Notes: a model not told the origin generated them from the sequence alone. A stretch of 64,000 nucleotides of DNA from Monocercomonoides exilis (GCA_001643675.2 LSRY02000037.1:248001-312000), one strand, 5' to 3'. Shown: positions 13,868 through 26,177, counted from the first letter of the stretch. Numbers and translations are program-made.

Positions 13868-15503
13868 CTCAAAATCATAGAGGTGTTTGTGTTTGTGTTT
13901 GTGTGTGTGCGGAACAATGTGAAACTTCTGCTTGTTTGGAGAAAACGCTATCCGTCAGACATTGTTGCGAGGGCAGAGCATTGGATGGAGGAGAAGTAGA
14001 TAAAGAAGATAAAGAATTTTATGAAGAAGGAAAAGAAGAAGAAGAAGTTGTAGTAGGAGAAGAAGAAGAAGAAACAGAGGAGAAACACAAGCTTTTAACG
14101 AATCTGTATCGCTCACGATGTTGTTGTCTGCTGTGAACTTTCAATAAATAGATAGTAACATTACTCGGAACTGGAAAGATTGTCTGCTTTGGAAGATAAT
14201 GAAAAATGCATTGTTGTAATTTTGAGGGTTTGAGGGGAACAACTGATGTAATCTTAATATGCAAAGATATTTTTAAAAATAGTTTGGTCTTCGCTTTTCT
14301 TATTTGTAAAGGAGCAGAAAACAATTCGAATGTGAGTAGTGAATTTTTTATGTGGCTATGATAGAATCATCTTCACTAATAAGTTGAAACAGTATCTTCC
14401 TCGGCATTGCATCGATTTTGCCTCAGAAAACTGCTTCCTTCGACGAAACAACAGCACTCTCGTTTTGTATGTGTTCATTTTCTGTCTTTTGATTCTGAGA
14501 TTTCGATTTATGTACAGCTTCTGGCTTCTCCAAGAAATTAATTCTTCAAATGCATTCATAGATAAATAATAAAAACATTTTTCCTTTGCGTGAAAGTGGC
14601 GTAAATGCTCCGCGTGAAAGAGATGGTTCTTCCAATATTTCACTGATATCAAATTGAATTTCTTTTCCATTTTGAAGCATCCAGATATAATAACATTTGT
14701 TTCCTGCAAGAAAAATGTAATATCAAGGAAAACTATATCCCTTCGCATTGCACAAGAAAAATTATCAGTGAAAATGTGATGCCTCCAAGGTTTGAGTATG
14801 ACATTGGAATTAAACTTAATATGCTAAGAACTTTGATTCACTTGGAAAACGAATTCGAGACGCTGAAATTTGTTTTGAAACTCAGAATTTATGCTCAAAA
14901 CAAAGTCTTTATTATGAGTGTTAACATCAAAGTTGAATGTTCAACTGCCAAATAGATAAGCGCAACTGAAAAATTGAATAATCCAAAGGATAAATAACCT
15001 TAATAGAGGTGTCTGTCCGCTTTTCTACGAATCAAAAATTAGTGTTGAACATATTAGACGATTATTCCCTGCATTTGAGCCATGCAGCTCAAATCGTGGT
15101 CTGCCTCTATTCGAACAAAACAGAAAATAGAATAAACATTGCTGCATTGCTTGAATCTTCATTTGTTGAAAAAAAGCCTCAAAAATAAAATTTCACCTCA
15201 AACATCAAGAAATAGATTCATTATCACTTAGAGAAATCAACACGAATCGGTTTTCAAAACGAATTTTTCCTTTGATCAAAAATCATTTTCTTTAAAACAA
15301 AAACTTATGAATCACGAAATATAGACATTCATAAAATCAATAAGATGAAAATGAATTTTCAATGAAGAATTTTCTTGGTAAAAATTGAACAAATTTATTC
15401 AAAACAAAGAAATAGTTAAGAAATATTCAAAATCAAACAGTAATTTTTTAATGAAAACGAATGTTAAAATAAATGCAATTTCAATGGGATTGGCATAATG
15501 CAA
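13868..15503. other. No recognised gene; AT-rich with minor repeats
   Basis: Short frames on both strands (for example 14356-14748 minus) show no motif I know. A GTGTTT/GT repeat lies near 13883-13912. A small perfect hairpin (ATTTGAGC/GCTCAAAT with a 6-nt loop) lies at about 15074-15095. Confidence 0.4.
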
Positions 15504-15555
15504 CAGTCTGTCCCAAAAAACGTTGATCTGTCCTTTTTTTATGTCGATCATACCA
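15504..15555 (+). repeat. Left copy of 52-bp inverted repeat CAGTCTGTCCC...
   Basis: Starts CAGTCTGTCCC, continues through GTTGATCTGTCC and ends TCGATCATACCA. A nearly identical copy lies inverted at 22439-22491, about 7 kb away, with CAG at the outer edge of both. This is the structure expected of terminal inverted repeats, although genes of host-like character lie between the copies. Confidence 0.8.
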
Positions 15556-17926
15556 TCAACAATATATGAAATGCCACCGAATATTTATAAGAGTTTACAA
15601 AACTGAGAATTTTTTTGTGTGAGTTTATCCTTTGAAGAGTTGCTCGTGTATATTACTTGTGCAGAAATTAATCTGAATTAATATGCCACCTGATATGGTT
15701 TGTTTTGTGTCTACTTTAACAAAAAATTTAGTTTGCAATTGTGTTTTTTCGATATTTATCAAATAATGCAGTACGAAACAAATTATTGGTGAAAAACCAA
15801 TTATATGTTGATAAATATGAGATTTATATCGAAAAATAGACTGATACTTTGCATAAAATGAAAATATAAAACTGAACTTTCTCGCAACTCTGCGAAAGAA
15901 ATGTTCATTTTTAATTAATTATTTTTCAGTTTTCTTTCAATATTTGACGATTAATCTACAATTTCACCTTTTTTAAGTGAATGTCTGTTTGCAATGTAGT
16001 GAAAACTGCATTTTTGTGAAAACTTTATTTAGTTGAATCAAAGTGTTTGTTGTTCAAAAAAACTTTTGATTTGTTGAAGTTCTTTCTATCAACATTTATT
16101 CATGTTTGGTTTTTTTTGGTTTTTTTCTTCGCTAATAAGTTTTTTGTTTTAAGTGTTTGTTTTCAAGCGATTCACATCTTGTTAAAGAAGAATAAAACTG
16201 TGTGATTTTTTTTGATATCATAAAAAATTCCGACGTTTGATCATTAAAAATTTTCATTAAGTGTGGGGTTGAATCGAAAATATTTTTGTTTATTATGCGA
16301 AAATATTGTTCAATATATTATTATTTTTATTTGTTTGCTGGTTTTAATTTGTTGACAATTGTTTTTATTACTTATTTTCAAAAAAACATAAAAAAATTAT
16401 TCGCAAAATATCGAAACTTAAATTAACTGAGCAAAACAAAAGTTTACTGGTTTTTTAAAACATTAAAACAATAATCACAATACATAATCAATCTAATTTT
16501 TATGCAAAAATTTGTTTTATGATGTTGTTGCAAAGAAATTTAGAAATTGATGCTAAAGATATAAAAGCATTTGTTGAAAACAATAATTTTCGACAGCTCC
16601 GGCAAAGCGATTCGCAAAGCAGCCTTTCCAATAATCATTACCTTCTTTTGAGTTCACTAATTGCTTGCTATTCTGAAATATGAAAGATTTTTGCTTTTTT
16701 TCAATTCCATCTTTCTCAATTCAAATCCAATTAGCTTCTTGAAAAATTTGCAGACAATTTCCATCTCAATCTCTTCATCTTGCACACTTTCCATATAAAT
16801 TCTATCTCTCAACTCGATGGATAACCCAAACAATGAGCTATCCCGCTTTCATTCATTTTCATTCATTTCCACCTCCTGCCCTGAAAACGACACAAAAACA
16901 TTCAACAGATAAATATTCATATAAAGAAAAACAAATAAAGACCAAACTGCTCTTCGACTGTTTTTCGCCAAGCACACTCATTTTCACAACAATCATCATT
17001 CAAAATAAATCAATCTCTTCATTTCAGTCTCAGAATGGTTGAATACAGCATGGGATGCATCTCCACAAAAAGCATTGAATAACTTTCTGGAGGATCTTCT
17101 CATGCTGTGCACATTGTGGTGGATGTCCAAAGGGGTTTTTTCTGTTTCAGGCGTGATCATCTCCTTTAATAATATTCTCAACCACCAAAAGAAATATATC
17201 TCGTTTATTTCATCAACACCATGCATAGGAGGGATATGGGGCAGAGAAGAGATGGAAGAATATTTTTTGTGGCAGGGGGTGGGAGTTGAGTGGTTTTTTG
17301 AATGTTTATATTTCAAGAATGATTTTTGAATGAAAGAAATTCTGAGACAAAGGGGTGGGGAAGGAACAGGTGGAGATTTGGAGAAGATAATACAGTAAAT
17401 AAGTTGAGAAGTGACTGAGGATAATGAGGAAGATATTTGAGATAAATTGGAGAAATGGTTTTTGAAGAGAAAGAAAAGAGGGCAAAAGCGGGACAGAAGA
17501 TGAATATTTTGAAGTGTTTGATTGGATGAGGGGTATTTTTTTTGAGAGGAGTAGAATGTTTTATAAAAGAGAATGGGAAAGAGAAGAAAAGGAGGGGATT
17601 GATATTTTCTGATGATTTTGTGAGCTGAATGGAAGAGGAAAAATGGAAAGGAAAAGAAATTGAGAAATATTAACAGTTTCTATTTTCGAAGCAAAAGGAG
17701 AGGAAATCGCAAAAAGAAAAGCAAATGATTTGAATAAATCAAGCTTTATTGATATATTTCAGAACATCAGCCAAAATATTTGCAATTTGGGTTTTTGACT
17801 CGTTGCGAAATTAACTTGTTTAATGTGATATTTCATTCAGTCAGCAACGTCACAGGATCTTCTCATATTTTTCTTTGGAAATATCATTCGACTGATTTCA
17901 CATTTCTCAATCCTCTCGCCTTCTTC
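15556..17926. other. Mostly AT-rich; no secure gene
   Basis: 15556-16830 is AT-rich with nothing recognised. The stretch 16996-17329 is open on both strands (a plus frame with WDASPQKALNNFLEDLLMLC and an antisense frame) with fairly normal composition, so it may be an exon of an unresolved gene. 17340-17720 is purine-rich without a sustained frame. Confidence 0.35.
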
Positions 17927-18272
17927 TTATTCTTCGCCTTCTTCTTCTGTGATATTTCTTTTCACTTCGTGCCAGAACAGATAGTCGACCTTCAGATGCA
18001 TGTGAGCTGTTCAATCAGTGGCTTGATTGCACCTTCCAAAAATTATTTCATCCAATTTTCCTACTCCCAACAGTATCATCCTCACTGTCAATGCATTTCG
18101 TAACTTCGCTGGATGGGCATTTGAACAGCTTTCCTTTTCCGTTGCAGTTTATCCAGCTCTGCTTCAGCGTTTCGAACGAAATACATGCGCCGGCTGTGCA
18201 GAATAAGCTGAATGGGCATAGAAAGAGAAATGGTGGTTGGAGGGAAGGAGCTGACAGCAATATCGCACTCAT
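17927..18272 (-). CDS. Small secreted Cys-rich protein, tentative two-exon model
   Basis: ATG at 18272 opens a signal-peptide-like segment (MSAILLSAPS...PFLFLCPFSLFCTAG). It is followed by a Cys-containing stretch SWINCNGKGKLFKCPSSEVT, KCIDSEDD, whose spacing resembles the start of LDL-receptor class A-type or related extracellular modules. A 58-bp GTAGGA...AACAG intron (18064-18007, phase 1) joins it in frame to HMHLKVDYLFWHEVKRNITE and a TAA stop, for 95 residues. The first exon looks coding; the splice model is inference from frame and splice-site fit. It could also be the N terminus of a larger gene. Confidence 0.35.
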
Positions 18273-18299
18273 GCTCTCGCTTTGCGATACTGCCAAAAA

Positions 18300-18345
18300 G
18301 CAAAGAGAGAGAGAGAGAGAGAGGAGAGGAGAGGAGAGGAGAGCG
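18300..18345. repeat. AG/GAGAG microsatellite
   Basis: A GA dinucleotide run grading into AGGAG repeats directly upstream of the tentative ATG at 18353. On the minus strand it is a CT tract. Confidence 0.8.
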
Positions 18346-18352
18346 CATTAAA

Positions 18353-18892
18353 ATGGAAGATGCAACGAAGGTTGATTTCAGAAGCAAATTGAGTTCAGAG
18401 CAGAGGAAAGGGAATCAGTGTGAAAAGCCAAAGGCGAAGACGAAGATGAATGAGAAAAACGAGATATCCACATTGAAAGCTTACACTTTCGACTCAAGAC
18501 TTGCGCAGGCAACAACAGAAAGGAGGTCGAGGGACAGGAGAAGGGTAGAAGGAGGTGATGACGAAGATGAATAACAGCAGACATTTTTTCGCGTTCTACA
18601 GTACACTCTCATCTGCTCGGCTGTATTCTCAAAATACCACAGCCTCCTCAACATTTGCCACTCCTCCTTATTTTCTCTTGCCCTACACACAATTGTCTGC
18701 CCCTTCAATTCTTGTTGGAACTCCACCGAAGCCATTTACACCTTCATCTCCCGCCACAGACTCATCTTCACTCACACAGAAGTCCTTCAACATGACTGGC
18801 CCAAGCTCCGCCTATTTATCGAATATATCTTCTTTTCATGCATCTTCAACTATTTCTTCCTTGTCGCAACCTATCCTTTGTGTGATTCTTAG
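18353..18892 (+). CDS. Hypothetical membrane protein, tentative two-exon model
   Basis: ATG at 18353 starts a basic cytosolic-type segment (MEDATKVDFRSKLSSEQRKG...). A 57-bp intron (18545-18601, GTAGAAGG...TTCTACAG, phase 0) joins a 96-codon exon rich in Cys, Phe and Leu with two likely membrane segments, ending at TAG 18890. A further donor-like GTAAGA overlaps the stop, and an open segment with SARDVFEPQSILLNCAAYVE follows, so more exons are possible. The opposite strand is also open here, so strand assignment is not certain. No family is recognised. Confidence 0.35.
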
Positions 18893-19384
18893 TAAGATCA
18901 AATTGGGCAATGCATGTGTATTTGCAAGCAGCATGTGAGCGCGAGGGATGTGTTTGAGCCACAGAGCATCCTTCTGAACTGTGCAGCGTATGTGGAAAGA
19001 AAGTGGATTCAGGTGGGTGGTGAGGAGGAGGGAAAGGGAGTGAAGAAGGATGAGAAAGAGGAGAGAGAGGAAAACACTTTAATTAATAACTTTCAAAAGA
19101 GAAGATGAAATCAACAAAAGAGAATAATAAGCCTGTGAAGATACTGATCACAATTTGCTTGACTTTCTGCCTGAATTCAGTAATCAAAGAAGGATTCAGT
19201 AGCAAATCATTAGAACGCTATATTCTTTCTCAGCATTTTCATCTGCAAACGCATCATCTTTTTTCTCAACTTCTTCGTCTTCTGCTTCAACACCTTCCTC
19301 TTTTATTTCAACTTCTTAATCTTGTTCTTAATCTTGCTTTTATTCTTGTTTATTCATCATTTTTTCATTATCTTCTCTTCTTCT

Positions 19385-20044
19385 TCACCTGATTCATTAA
19401 CTGGCACGCTAGAAATCCCTCAGCATCCACATCCACCTCCACAAGTGATGTCAATCCCTCCTCCTCTCTACATCCTATCTGATGCAAACAAAGCAATCCA
19501 TTCAGCGCAAGTGAACTTATTTTTCTATTATTCCTTTATCATCATCTTTTTCTTCTTCTTTTTCTTCTTTCTTCTTCTTCCTCATCCTCCTCTTACTTCT
19601 TCCTCTTCCTCTTCTTTCTCTTCCTCTTCTTCTTCTCCTTCCTCCATCTCCAAAAGTTCTTCTTCTTCTTCTTCTTCTTCTTCTTCTTCTTCTTCTTCTT
19701 TCTCTTCCCCTTCTTCATCTCTTTCTCTTCATTCTCCTTCTCCTTCTCTCTCTTCTTCTCAGGGATCTGCGTCTGCATCTGCCTCTGAATCAGAGCTCGA
19801 AATGCCCCCCGCTGCAGCCGTTGCGTTGATTTCTGCTCCCTCCCCTCCGATTAACGAAGCACTCACACCTTCTCTGATGACTGCAGCAATTGCTGGCTCC
19901 ACATTTTTATTGTGTCATCACAGACACGCAAACGGAGAGAGCGTTCTGGATCTTCTGGGAGCTGTGGAAGTGTTTGGACTGCCCCAACTTGCACTAATGT
20001 CACAGGAAAAGACGTTGTCTTCGTTTGATGCTGCTTCTGCATAG
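19385..20044 (+). CDS. Ser-rich hypothetical protein segment
   Basis: An open frame runs to TAG 20042-20044. It includes a Pro-rich part (QHPHPPPQVMSIPPPLYILS), a T-rich stretch that may be an unspliced intron (GTGAACTT at about 19511 to TTCTCAG at 19761), poly-Ser from TCT repeats, and then AAAVALISAPSPPINEALTP and ESVLDLLGAVEVFGLPQLAL. The last segment recalls the end of a BTB domain (helical, xLLxAAxxFGLPxL), but that is a weak resemblance. The start is unresolved; the first internal in-frame ATG is near 19448. Confidence 0.35.
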   Translation, partial: SPDSLTGTLEIPQHPHPPPQVMSIPPPLYILSDANKAIHSAQVNLFFYYSFIIIFFFFFFFFLLLPHPPLTSSSSSSFSSSSSSPSSISKSSSSSSSSSSSSSSSFSSPSSSLSLHSPSPSLSSSQGSASASASESELEMPPAAAVALISAPSPPINEALTPSLMTAAIAGSTFLLCHHRHANGESVLDLLGAVEVFGLPQLALMSQEKTLSSFDAASA

Positions 20045-20053
20045 AATGATTAA

Positions 20054-21406
20054 AACGTTGCAACACGAGATGCTTCTCATGTTGTTTCATCATCATCATC
20101 TTCTTCTTCTTCGACTTCATCCTCCTCTTCTTCCTCTTCCTCCTCCTCTTCTTCTTCAATACACCTCACCACCCTCATGCCCTCCGCACACCGCCCCACC
20201 CCCGCCGACATCATCAGCCACAGCTGTCTCGAGTGCAGCCGTTCAGCCGCCATCACCACTGCAGAATTTGAGAGCCATCTGGCTGGTTTCCCACTCGAGC
20301 ACACCAAAAGCAGGAGTGAAGCAGACAACAAAAGATTTGCATATGATACCTTTTACGACTCAGTCATCCGCGAACAATCGGTGAGACTGCGTGACGACGA
20401 TGCGGTTTCTGATGTGCTCAGCTACTTGTCAAGATTAGTTTTCCCCACGCTGTTTATGCCATCTAACCTCACCGCCGGTCAGCTTTCTGACTCCACACGC
20501 TTCAAATCTGACTTCGATGGGAAACTTCCTCTATTCACTTCAGACACATTGAGCATGCCTCCAGATTATCAGAACAACCATTCCTTGGGAGAACCTCAGC
20601 TTCCGCATTTCCTCTCCTTCTCGCCTTCACTCAGCCCCCGCAAATTGATTCCAGACAGCTCCCCAACTGGTTCCCCTTCCTTCTCCACCAGCTCCACACT
20701 GCTTGAAGCCCTCTACCCTGCTGCCACATCCGTCGTTGCGTCTGTTTCCGACCAATCATTCCTGTCGTAGGAGCTTCCTCTTCTTTACCCGCTCGATCCG
20801 CTTGAACCGCTCGATTAGATGTCGATTGTGGCTGCTTCAAACAGAATAGCCAGTGCCAGAAAGACAAGTGCGAATGCGAAGAGGAAGCTGATGTCTTCAG
20901 ATGAGAAGTCATATGCACTGCCTTTGGAATTGGAGTCGAAAATGGCCATGGAGGATTTGAATAAGTTGGTTTCGAAGGATTTTCGTTCTTCTTCTACTTC
21001 TTCTTTAACAACTACTGCTTCTCCTTCATCGTTCTCTTCCTCTTCCTCCTCTTCCACTTCCTCCTCCTCCTCCTCCTCCTTTTCTCACCTGATCGCTCAC
21101 ACAGCGGCCAATGAACTGAGTGTGAAGGCATATTTGTTTCAAGAGGAGATTAACAAGCAATTGGAGTTATCGAGGAATACAACGAGAAGAATGATACAGA
21201 AAGTGCTGGAGAGGAATCAAGCAACTTCAGAGACATTTCAAAAGGAGAGTATTTATGAAGCAGAGTGGAAATGGAAGGAAGATGAGGAAAGAATGGAAAA
21301 GGAAGCGGGAAGGACAAGTGATGAGAAGAATAAAGAGAGAAAAGACGAGTTCGAATTAGTGTTATTCATTGATTATCGAGTTCATTGTATTTCGTTCAAC
21401 GTTTGA
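20054..21406 (+). CDS. Hypothetical two-exon protein with poly-Ser tracts
   Basis: Exons 20054(?)-20766 and 20845-21406 are joined by a 78-bp GTAGGA...AACAG intron in phase 2, giving about 424 residues; the splice keeps the frame from SDQSFLS into IASARKTSANAKRKLM. Poly-Ser lies near the N terminus and again in exon 2. Between them is a normal-composition region (DIISHSCLECSRSAAITTAE, RFAYDTFYDSVIREQSVRLR). The C terminus is a charged helix (ERMEKEAGRTSDEKNKERKD). The only ATG upstream of the conserved-looking part is 20177. The frame is the same as the preceding Ser-rich ORF, from which it is separated only by TAG and TAA, so the two may be one broken or mis-modelled gene. Confidence 0.5.
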
Positions 21407-22438
21407 TGAAGAAACCGAATCGAAAAGAAAGGACTGATGTTTTGTGATGATATTTCAGTTGAAGAAAAAGATGAAGTGAAGAAAACCAATTGCTTTAACA
21501 GGTTAAAAGTTGTTAAATCTATTTATTGAAACAATCTTTTTAACAAACCGTTTCAATAAAGTCTTTCAAAGTATTTTTTATTTATTAGGATAGTTTTGCA
21601 AGTTGAGAAACTTGGCATTTTCCTTTTGCAGTTTTATTTTTTATTTTTCACATTTTTTTTGAAAGCTGGATCAAATAATTCTTTTTCACGAAAAACATTA
21701 AAAAGGTATGTTTTTTTGAATACAACAATAAAACAAATATATATAACAGAAACAAAAGCTAAATACTTGCAAAAAATCAATTTGACTCTTTGATCAAAAA
21801 ATACCACAATAGATTTTATTTTTTCTATTTTTGATCTTTTTTTATGATGTCAAAAAAAATCACCCAACTTATATATTGTGTTTATTTATATAAATTAAGA
21901 ATTAAAACATAAAACAACGTTCAAATAAATACACGATCGAATTTTTATCTAGCATATATATATCGTTTCGTTTTTCTCAACAAAAGCATTTCAGATAAAT
22001 AAGAATTTTCAAATTACTGGAAATCAATTGAATTAATAAATTCTGATGTGAAAATTATAGATTTGTTTGCTTTTAAGGAACTCATCGGAAGCCAAAAAGA
22101 TAAACAACAAAATTTGCTCAGTGCATTTCAATAAACTTTGTCAATAACAAGCAAAAACAAAAACTGCTTCAGAAACAAAATTTCCTTTCAAAAAAATCGG
22201 AATTCTTCAAAATCATTCTTTTATTAGTCATCAATCGAGTGAAATTTATAATGATGCAAATGAAAGTTGAAAAACAATATATGAAGCAGAAAAATAGGTT
22301 ATACACAAACTATGAACACTGCAAATTATGCCTACACAAAAAACAGCAAAAACTCTACGTTTCAACTCAAAGAATGAATAACAATATACAGCTGGGCTCA
22401 AAAATGAAAAATATGGCACGAGTAATATTTAATTATCA
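21407..22438. other. AT-rich intergenic region
   Basis: No gene is recognised. Short frames such as 21596-21793 and 22239-22499 are typical of AT-rich noncoding DNA. A minor imperfect hairpin (TTTATTGAAAC/GTTTCAATAAA) lies at about 21520-21560. Confidence 0.45.
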
Positions 22439-22491
22439 TGGTATGATCGACAATAAAAAAGGACAGATCAACATTTTTTTGGGACAGACTG
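22439..22491 (-). repeat. Right copy of 52-bp inverted repeat
   Basis: Reverse complement of the 15504-15555 sequence, with a one- to two-base length difference in the A/T runs. CAGTCTGTCCC is at the outer edge. No clear target duplication is visible outside the two copies (CAA against CAC next to the ends). Confidence 0.8.
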
Positions 22492-23101
22492 CACTTTAAT
22501 GGAACCAAAAATATTAAAAATAAGCTTTATGAAAAGGCTAAATGTTTTCAAGTGAACTTTCATCAACACTCTTTGGTGTTGACAATATGTTTTATATATC
22601 TTTTTTCTTTTTAAAAGCTTTCGTTCTCAAAAACAACTGTCCCCTAATTGAAATTTTAAATGATTTTTTTGATAAATTATTTAAATAACAATAAAAAGAC
22701 ATTTTTAGGTTTAAAAATTTGAATATTAGTGCTATTTGCAATTGTTAGGGTTGCAAAAAACTCAATTCAAGCATTGAAATGAAAATAGAAAAAAGCCTCA
22801 TGTAAGTTATTATGTGAATAAAAAATCACTCAGTCATTTTTTGTTTTGATCAATAGGTTATTATTCACCTAATGTGTATTTATAATATCTTCACATTGCA
22901 TTTTTTTTTAACTATTTATTCATGGATTTAACGAAAAAAAACGGGTACACGAAAAGAAGCATCTTGCCATGAGATTTTCTTTGTTTATAATTTGATTTCT
23001 GAATAAAAAAATCGAGAGATATGAAAAGAGAAAAGTTGAAAACGAAAAACAAAAAAAAATGAAGTTTTTAAAGAATTGTCTGCTCAACAGAATAAACTTC
23101 A
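22492..23101. other. AT-rich intergenic region
   Basis: No gene or clear repeat is recognised between the inverted repeat copy and the first large palindrome. Confidence 0.45.
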
Positions 23102-23752
23102 AGCTAAGGCATATTGAAACTTGAAGGACATCAGTGAAACCTTTTTATAACATTTATTTTCATTATTCTGTTCTTTAAAGTTATTTTTTTAATTGAAAAT
23201 AGTTTATATGCGTGAAATAAATGGATAAATTAACAATGAAGTTGGCATGCTGCAACTAAAAGCACATCAGTTATTTTTCACAATTTAATCATTCCAAGAA
23301 AAAATCGAAGTTATTTAAGTTAATAATAAACCCTTTGATATGAAAGCATGAAAATATTACAAAAAAATTTTAAATTGAGAAAGAAAATTTATAAAACAAA
23401 AAATAATGATCCAATGATCACTTTGATCTGAAATTTTCAAATAAATAATACTCTCGAAATTAGACTATTCTGAATTTTTTAAAGAGTATTTTTGCAAAGA
23501 CACCTAACGAATGAATGTATATATTACAAAAAAGAGACAAAATGTGAGGATAAAATATTGCGCGTATTTTTTCGTTTCTCAGTTTTGGTTATTTTTTTCT
23601 CTTTTATTAAACTTCATTGTCAATTTATCCATTTATTTCACGCATATAAACTATTTTTAATTTAAAAAACAACTTAAAAGAACAGAATAACGAAAATAAA
23701 TGTTATAAAAAAGGTTTCATTGATGTCCTTCAAGTTTCATTATGCCTATGCT
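23102..23752. repeat. Large inverted repeat 1 (~140-bp arms)
   Basis: Left arm about 23102-23242 (from AGCTAAGGCATATTGAAACT through AACAATGAAGTT) is repeated inverted at about 23609-23752. The spacer is about 365 bp. The right arm's outer end directly touches the start of the next, larger inverted repeat. Probably a foldback/MITE-like element; no coding capacity. Confidence 0.8.
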
Positions 23753-25454
23753 TCTTGACGTTTATTGTTTTCAGCATTCTACTAAAAAAAATAAATGAAT
23801 AATTTTTTGTTCAAAATAATCTCATTTTTTATTTGGACACAGACCAATAACATGCTGAATATTCAGCGAATATTTCACACCGAACATTTTGAGTAATAGC
23901 GTTATTGAACATCATTTTTTTTATTATTTGAATTTATTTTGAACTTTTTCAAATTTATTTTTTGTTATTCTTGTTTCAGAAATTAACAAAAAATTACACC
24001 ATTTTTCAAAGAATCAACGTTATTTTTTGAAAATTGCAAACTGTTGAAACTGATATTTTGTCTTTGTTTTATTTTGCATATGAAATTAAGTTTTCCAGAA
24101 TGGAACATAATGGGAATCTGCGACACTGATATTATTTTATGCCTGACCCTAATTTTGTGTAACAGTTAACCAGAAAAAAGAAACATTTCGCATTTCATTT
24201 CATCGTTATCATTTCATTAATTGTTCAATAAACAAAACAGTTTACAAACCTCAAAATAGTTTCCTTATTTGTCATCGAAAAAATGACAAAAAAAATAATG
24301 CTGGAAATAATTGTTCATCAAGTTTCCTGACAAAAAATGAAAAATGAAAAATACGAATATTCTAAGGTTAGTAAATTTTATATTTTTAATTGGGGGAAAA
24401 TACGGACTTTTAAGCTTTTTTTGCACAAGATATTGAACAATTGTTTCACTCATATCTTTATTTTATGTTCTCCGATTTCAAAATAAATTTGATTTTCATT
24501 CGCGAAAACATGCATCATTGAAATCGAAACATGAAGAATTGTGAAATTTCACGAATGTCAAAAAATGAACTCATTTCTTTCGAATTTTTTGATCACAAAA
24601 AGTTTATCAAAGGTGCATAATTTTTCAATGAAAATGCTCGAAGTCAAATATTTATTCCCATATTGGAAAAGTATTCTTCGATGCGTTATAACAAATGCTA
24701 TTTTGTCAATGCATGATTGATTATCTGAAGTGATTGAAGTAAATGGAAGTCACACAAAGAATAAAATTGCTTTTGAAAGTTTTTGATTTTTTTTGAAATT
24801 TTTCTAATGGTTACACACTTTTTGGTTCATTTTTTTAATTAATATATATCTATTTATCATTTTATTCTGTTCACAAAAGAAAATTGGAATTATTTCAATC
24901 AAGCTTTGTTTGTTTATTATCAAATAAACGTTTATTCAAAAAAAGAAAACGCAACACTCTTCAACAAAAGAAAAGAAAACAAAAAAATGAAAAGATCGGA
25001 AAAATTTCATTGGCACAGAAAAATAACAGATCACATTAGTTATTTTTTGTTTATCATGTTTCACAAAAATTGCAATATCATAATCGCATCAAGGAAGAGA
25101 TAATTTTCATTTTTCGTTAGCATTTTAAACATTCAATAATATTTAAAAGTACATACGCACGTGTTTATTCATTCGAAAAATTTCAATTTCTTTCTTTCTT
25201 TCTTTCATTTTTTTTTGTGAATCTCCAGAAATAAAAAAAACAAAAAATAAATTTGAAAAAGTTCAAAATAAATTCAAATAATAAAAAAAATGATGTTCAA
25301 TAACGCTATTACTCAAAATGTTCGGTGTGAAATATTCGCTGAATATTCAGCATGTTATTGGTCTGTGTCCAAATAAAAAATGAGATTATTTTGAACAAAA
25401 AATTATTCATTTATTTTTTTTAGTAGAATGCTGAAAACAATAAATGTCAAGAAG
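23751..25454. mobile_element. Large inverted repeat 2, 1.7-kb foldback-like element
   Basis: Arms 23751-23983 and 25226-25454 (about 230 bp, near-identical) begin CTTCTTGAC at the outer ends and include CACCGAACATTTTGAGTAAT and CAGACCAATAACATGCTGAA. The interior of about 1.24 kb is AT-rich with no transposase recognised. It differs in sequence from the 6323-7287 element and from inverted repeat 1, so several foldback families coexist. Confidence 0.8.
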
Positions 25455-26177
25455 TAATTTTATTTATTTATTGTTTCAAGCCTTTTCGCAAATAAAAAAA
25501 AACAGAAAAAAGTTTCAAAAAAATAAGGGTAGAGATATATTTTTGTGGTCAAGATGAAATATGCACCCTGTGTTTTTCCGAAAATCACATGTTTCTGAAA
25601 ACATGAATTCGTGTTTTTTGCTCCACAAATGGAAATGCTGTGGAGAAGCGTGTAAATCCTCAAGAATTGAGTGTTTTGCTCTTCAGGAATCACTCAATGC
25701 TTTGATCCTGAAAGTTTTCTTCATCCAACAATATTCATTTCCGAATCTCTGGTTCATGAAAACATCCCCGAAACAAAAAAATATCAGAATTGACAGATCA
25801 TTTGAAACCTAACAGAAAATAGGGCATAGCCTCCAAAAGTTCATGAGGTGAGTAATTTCCAAAAAAAAAAAAATTAAAAAATTAAAAAATAAAAAGATTG
25901 AAAAACAAAATAAAATGGAAGAAACAACCGCTCTTTCACATCAGCTGCTCAGAAGTCGCTCCCAACAAACTTTCCCCACCCCTGTGGCTCCTCCCTCTCA
26001 TCCAATATTCCGCCAGTGCTCCATTCACCTGCCTCCCAAATAATCATCCATCACATCCCTTCAAATCCTTCACCCTCCTTCACCACTCATTCACCAAACA
26101 CCAATCAAAGAATACTCTCATCTCCATTTCTTCTTCCTCTGCTTTTCATCACCGTCTTTCAGAAGCCTCAACACTTA
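25455..26177. other. 3' flank of the beta-helix receptor
   Basis: AT-rich with an A-rich run at 25860-25900, then pyrimidine-rich sequence up to the receptor stop codon. No independent gene is recognised. Confidence 0.45.

Noticed and set aside
19593-19778. Lys-rich minus-strand ORF
   Set aside because: Antisense of TCT repeats encoding poly-Ser; no independent evidence.
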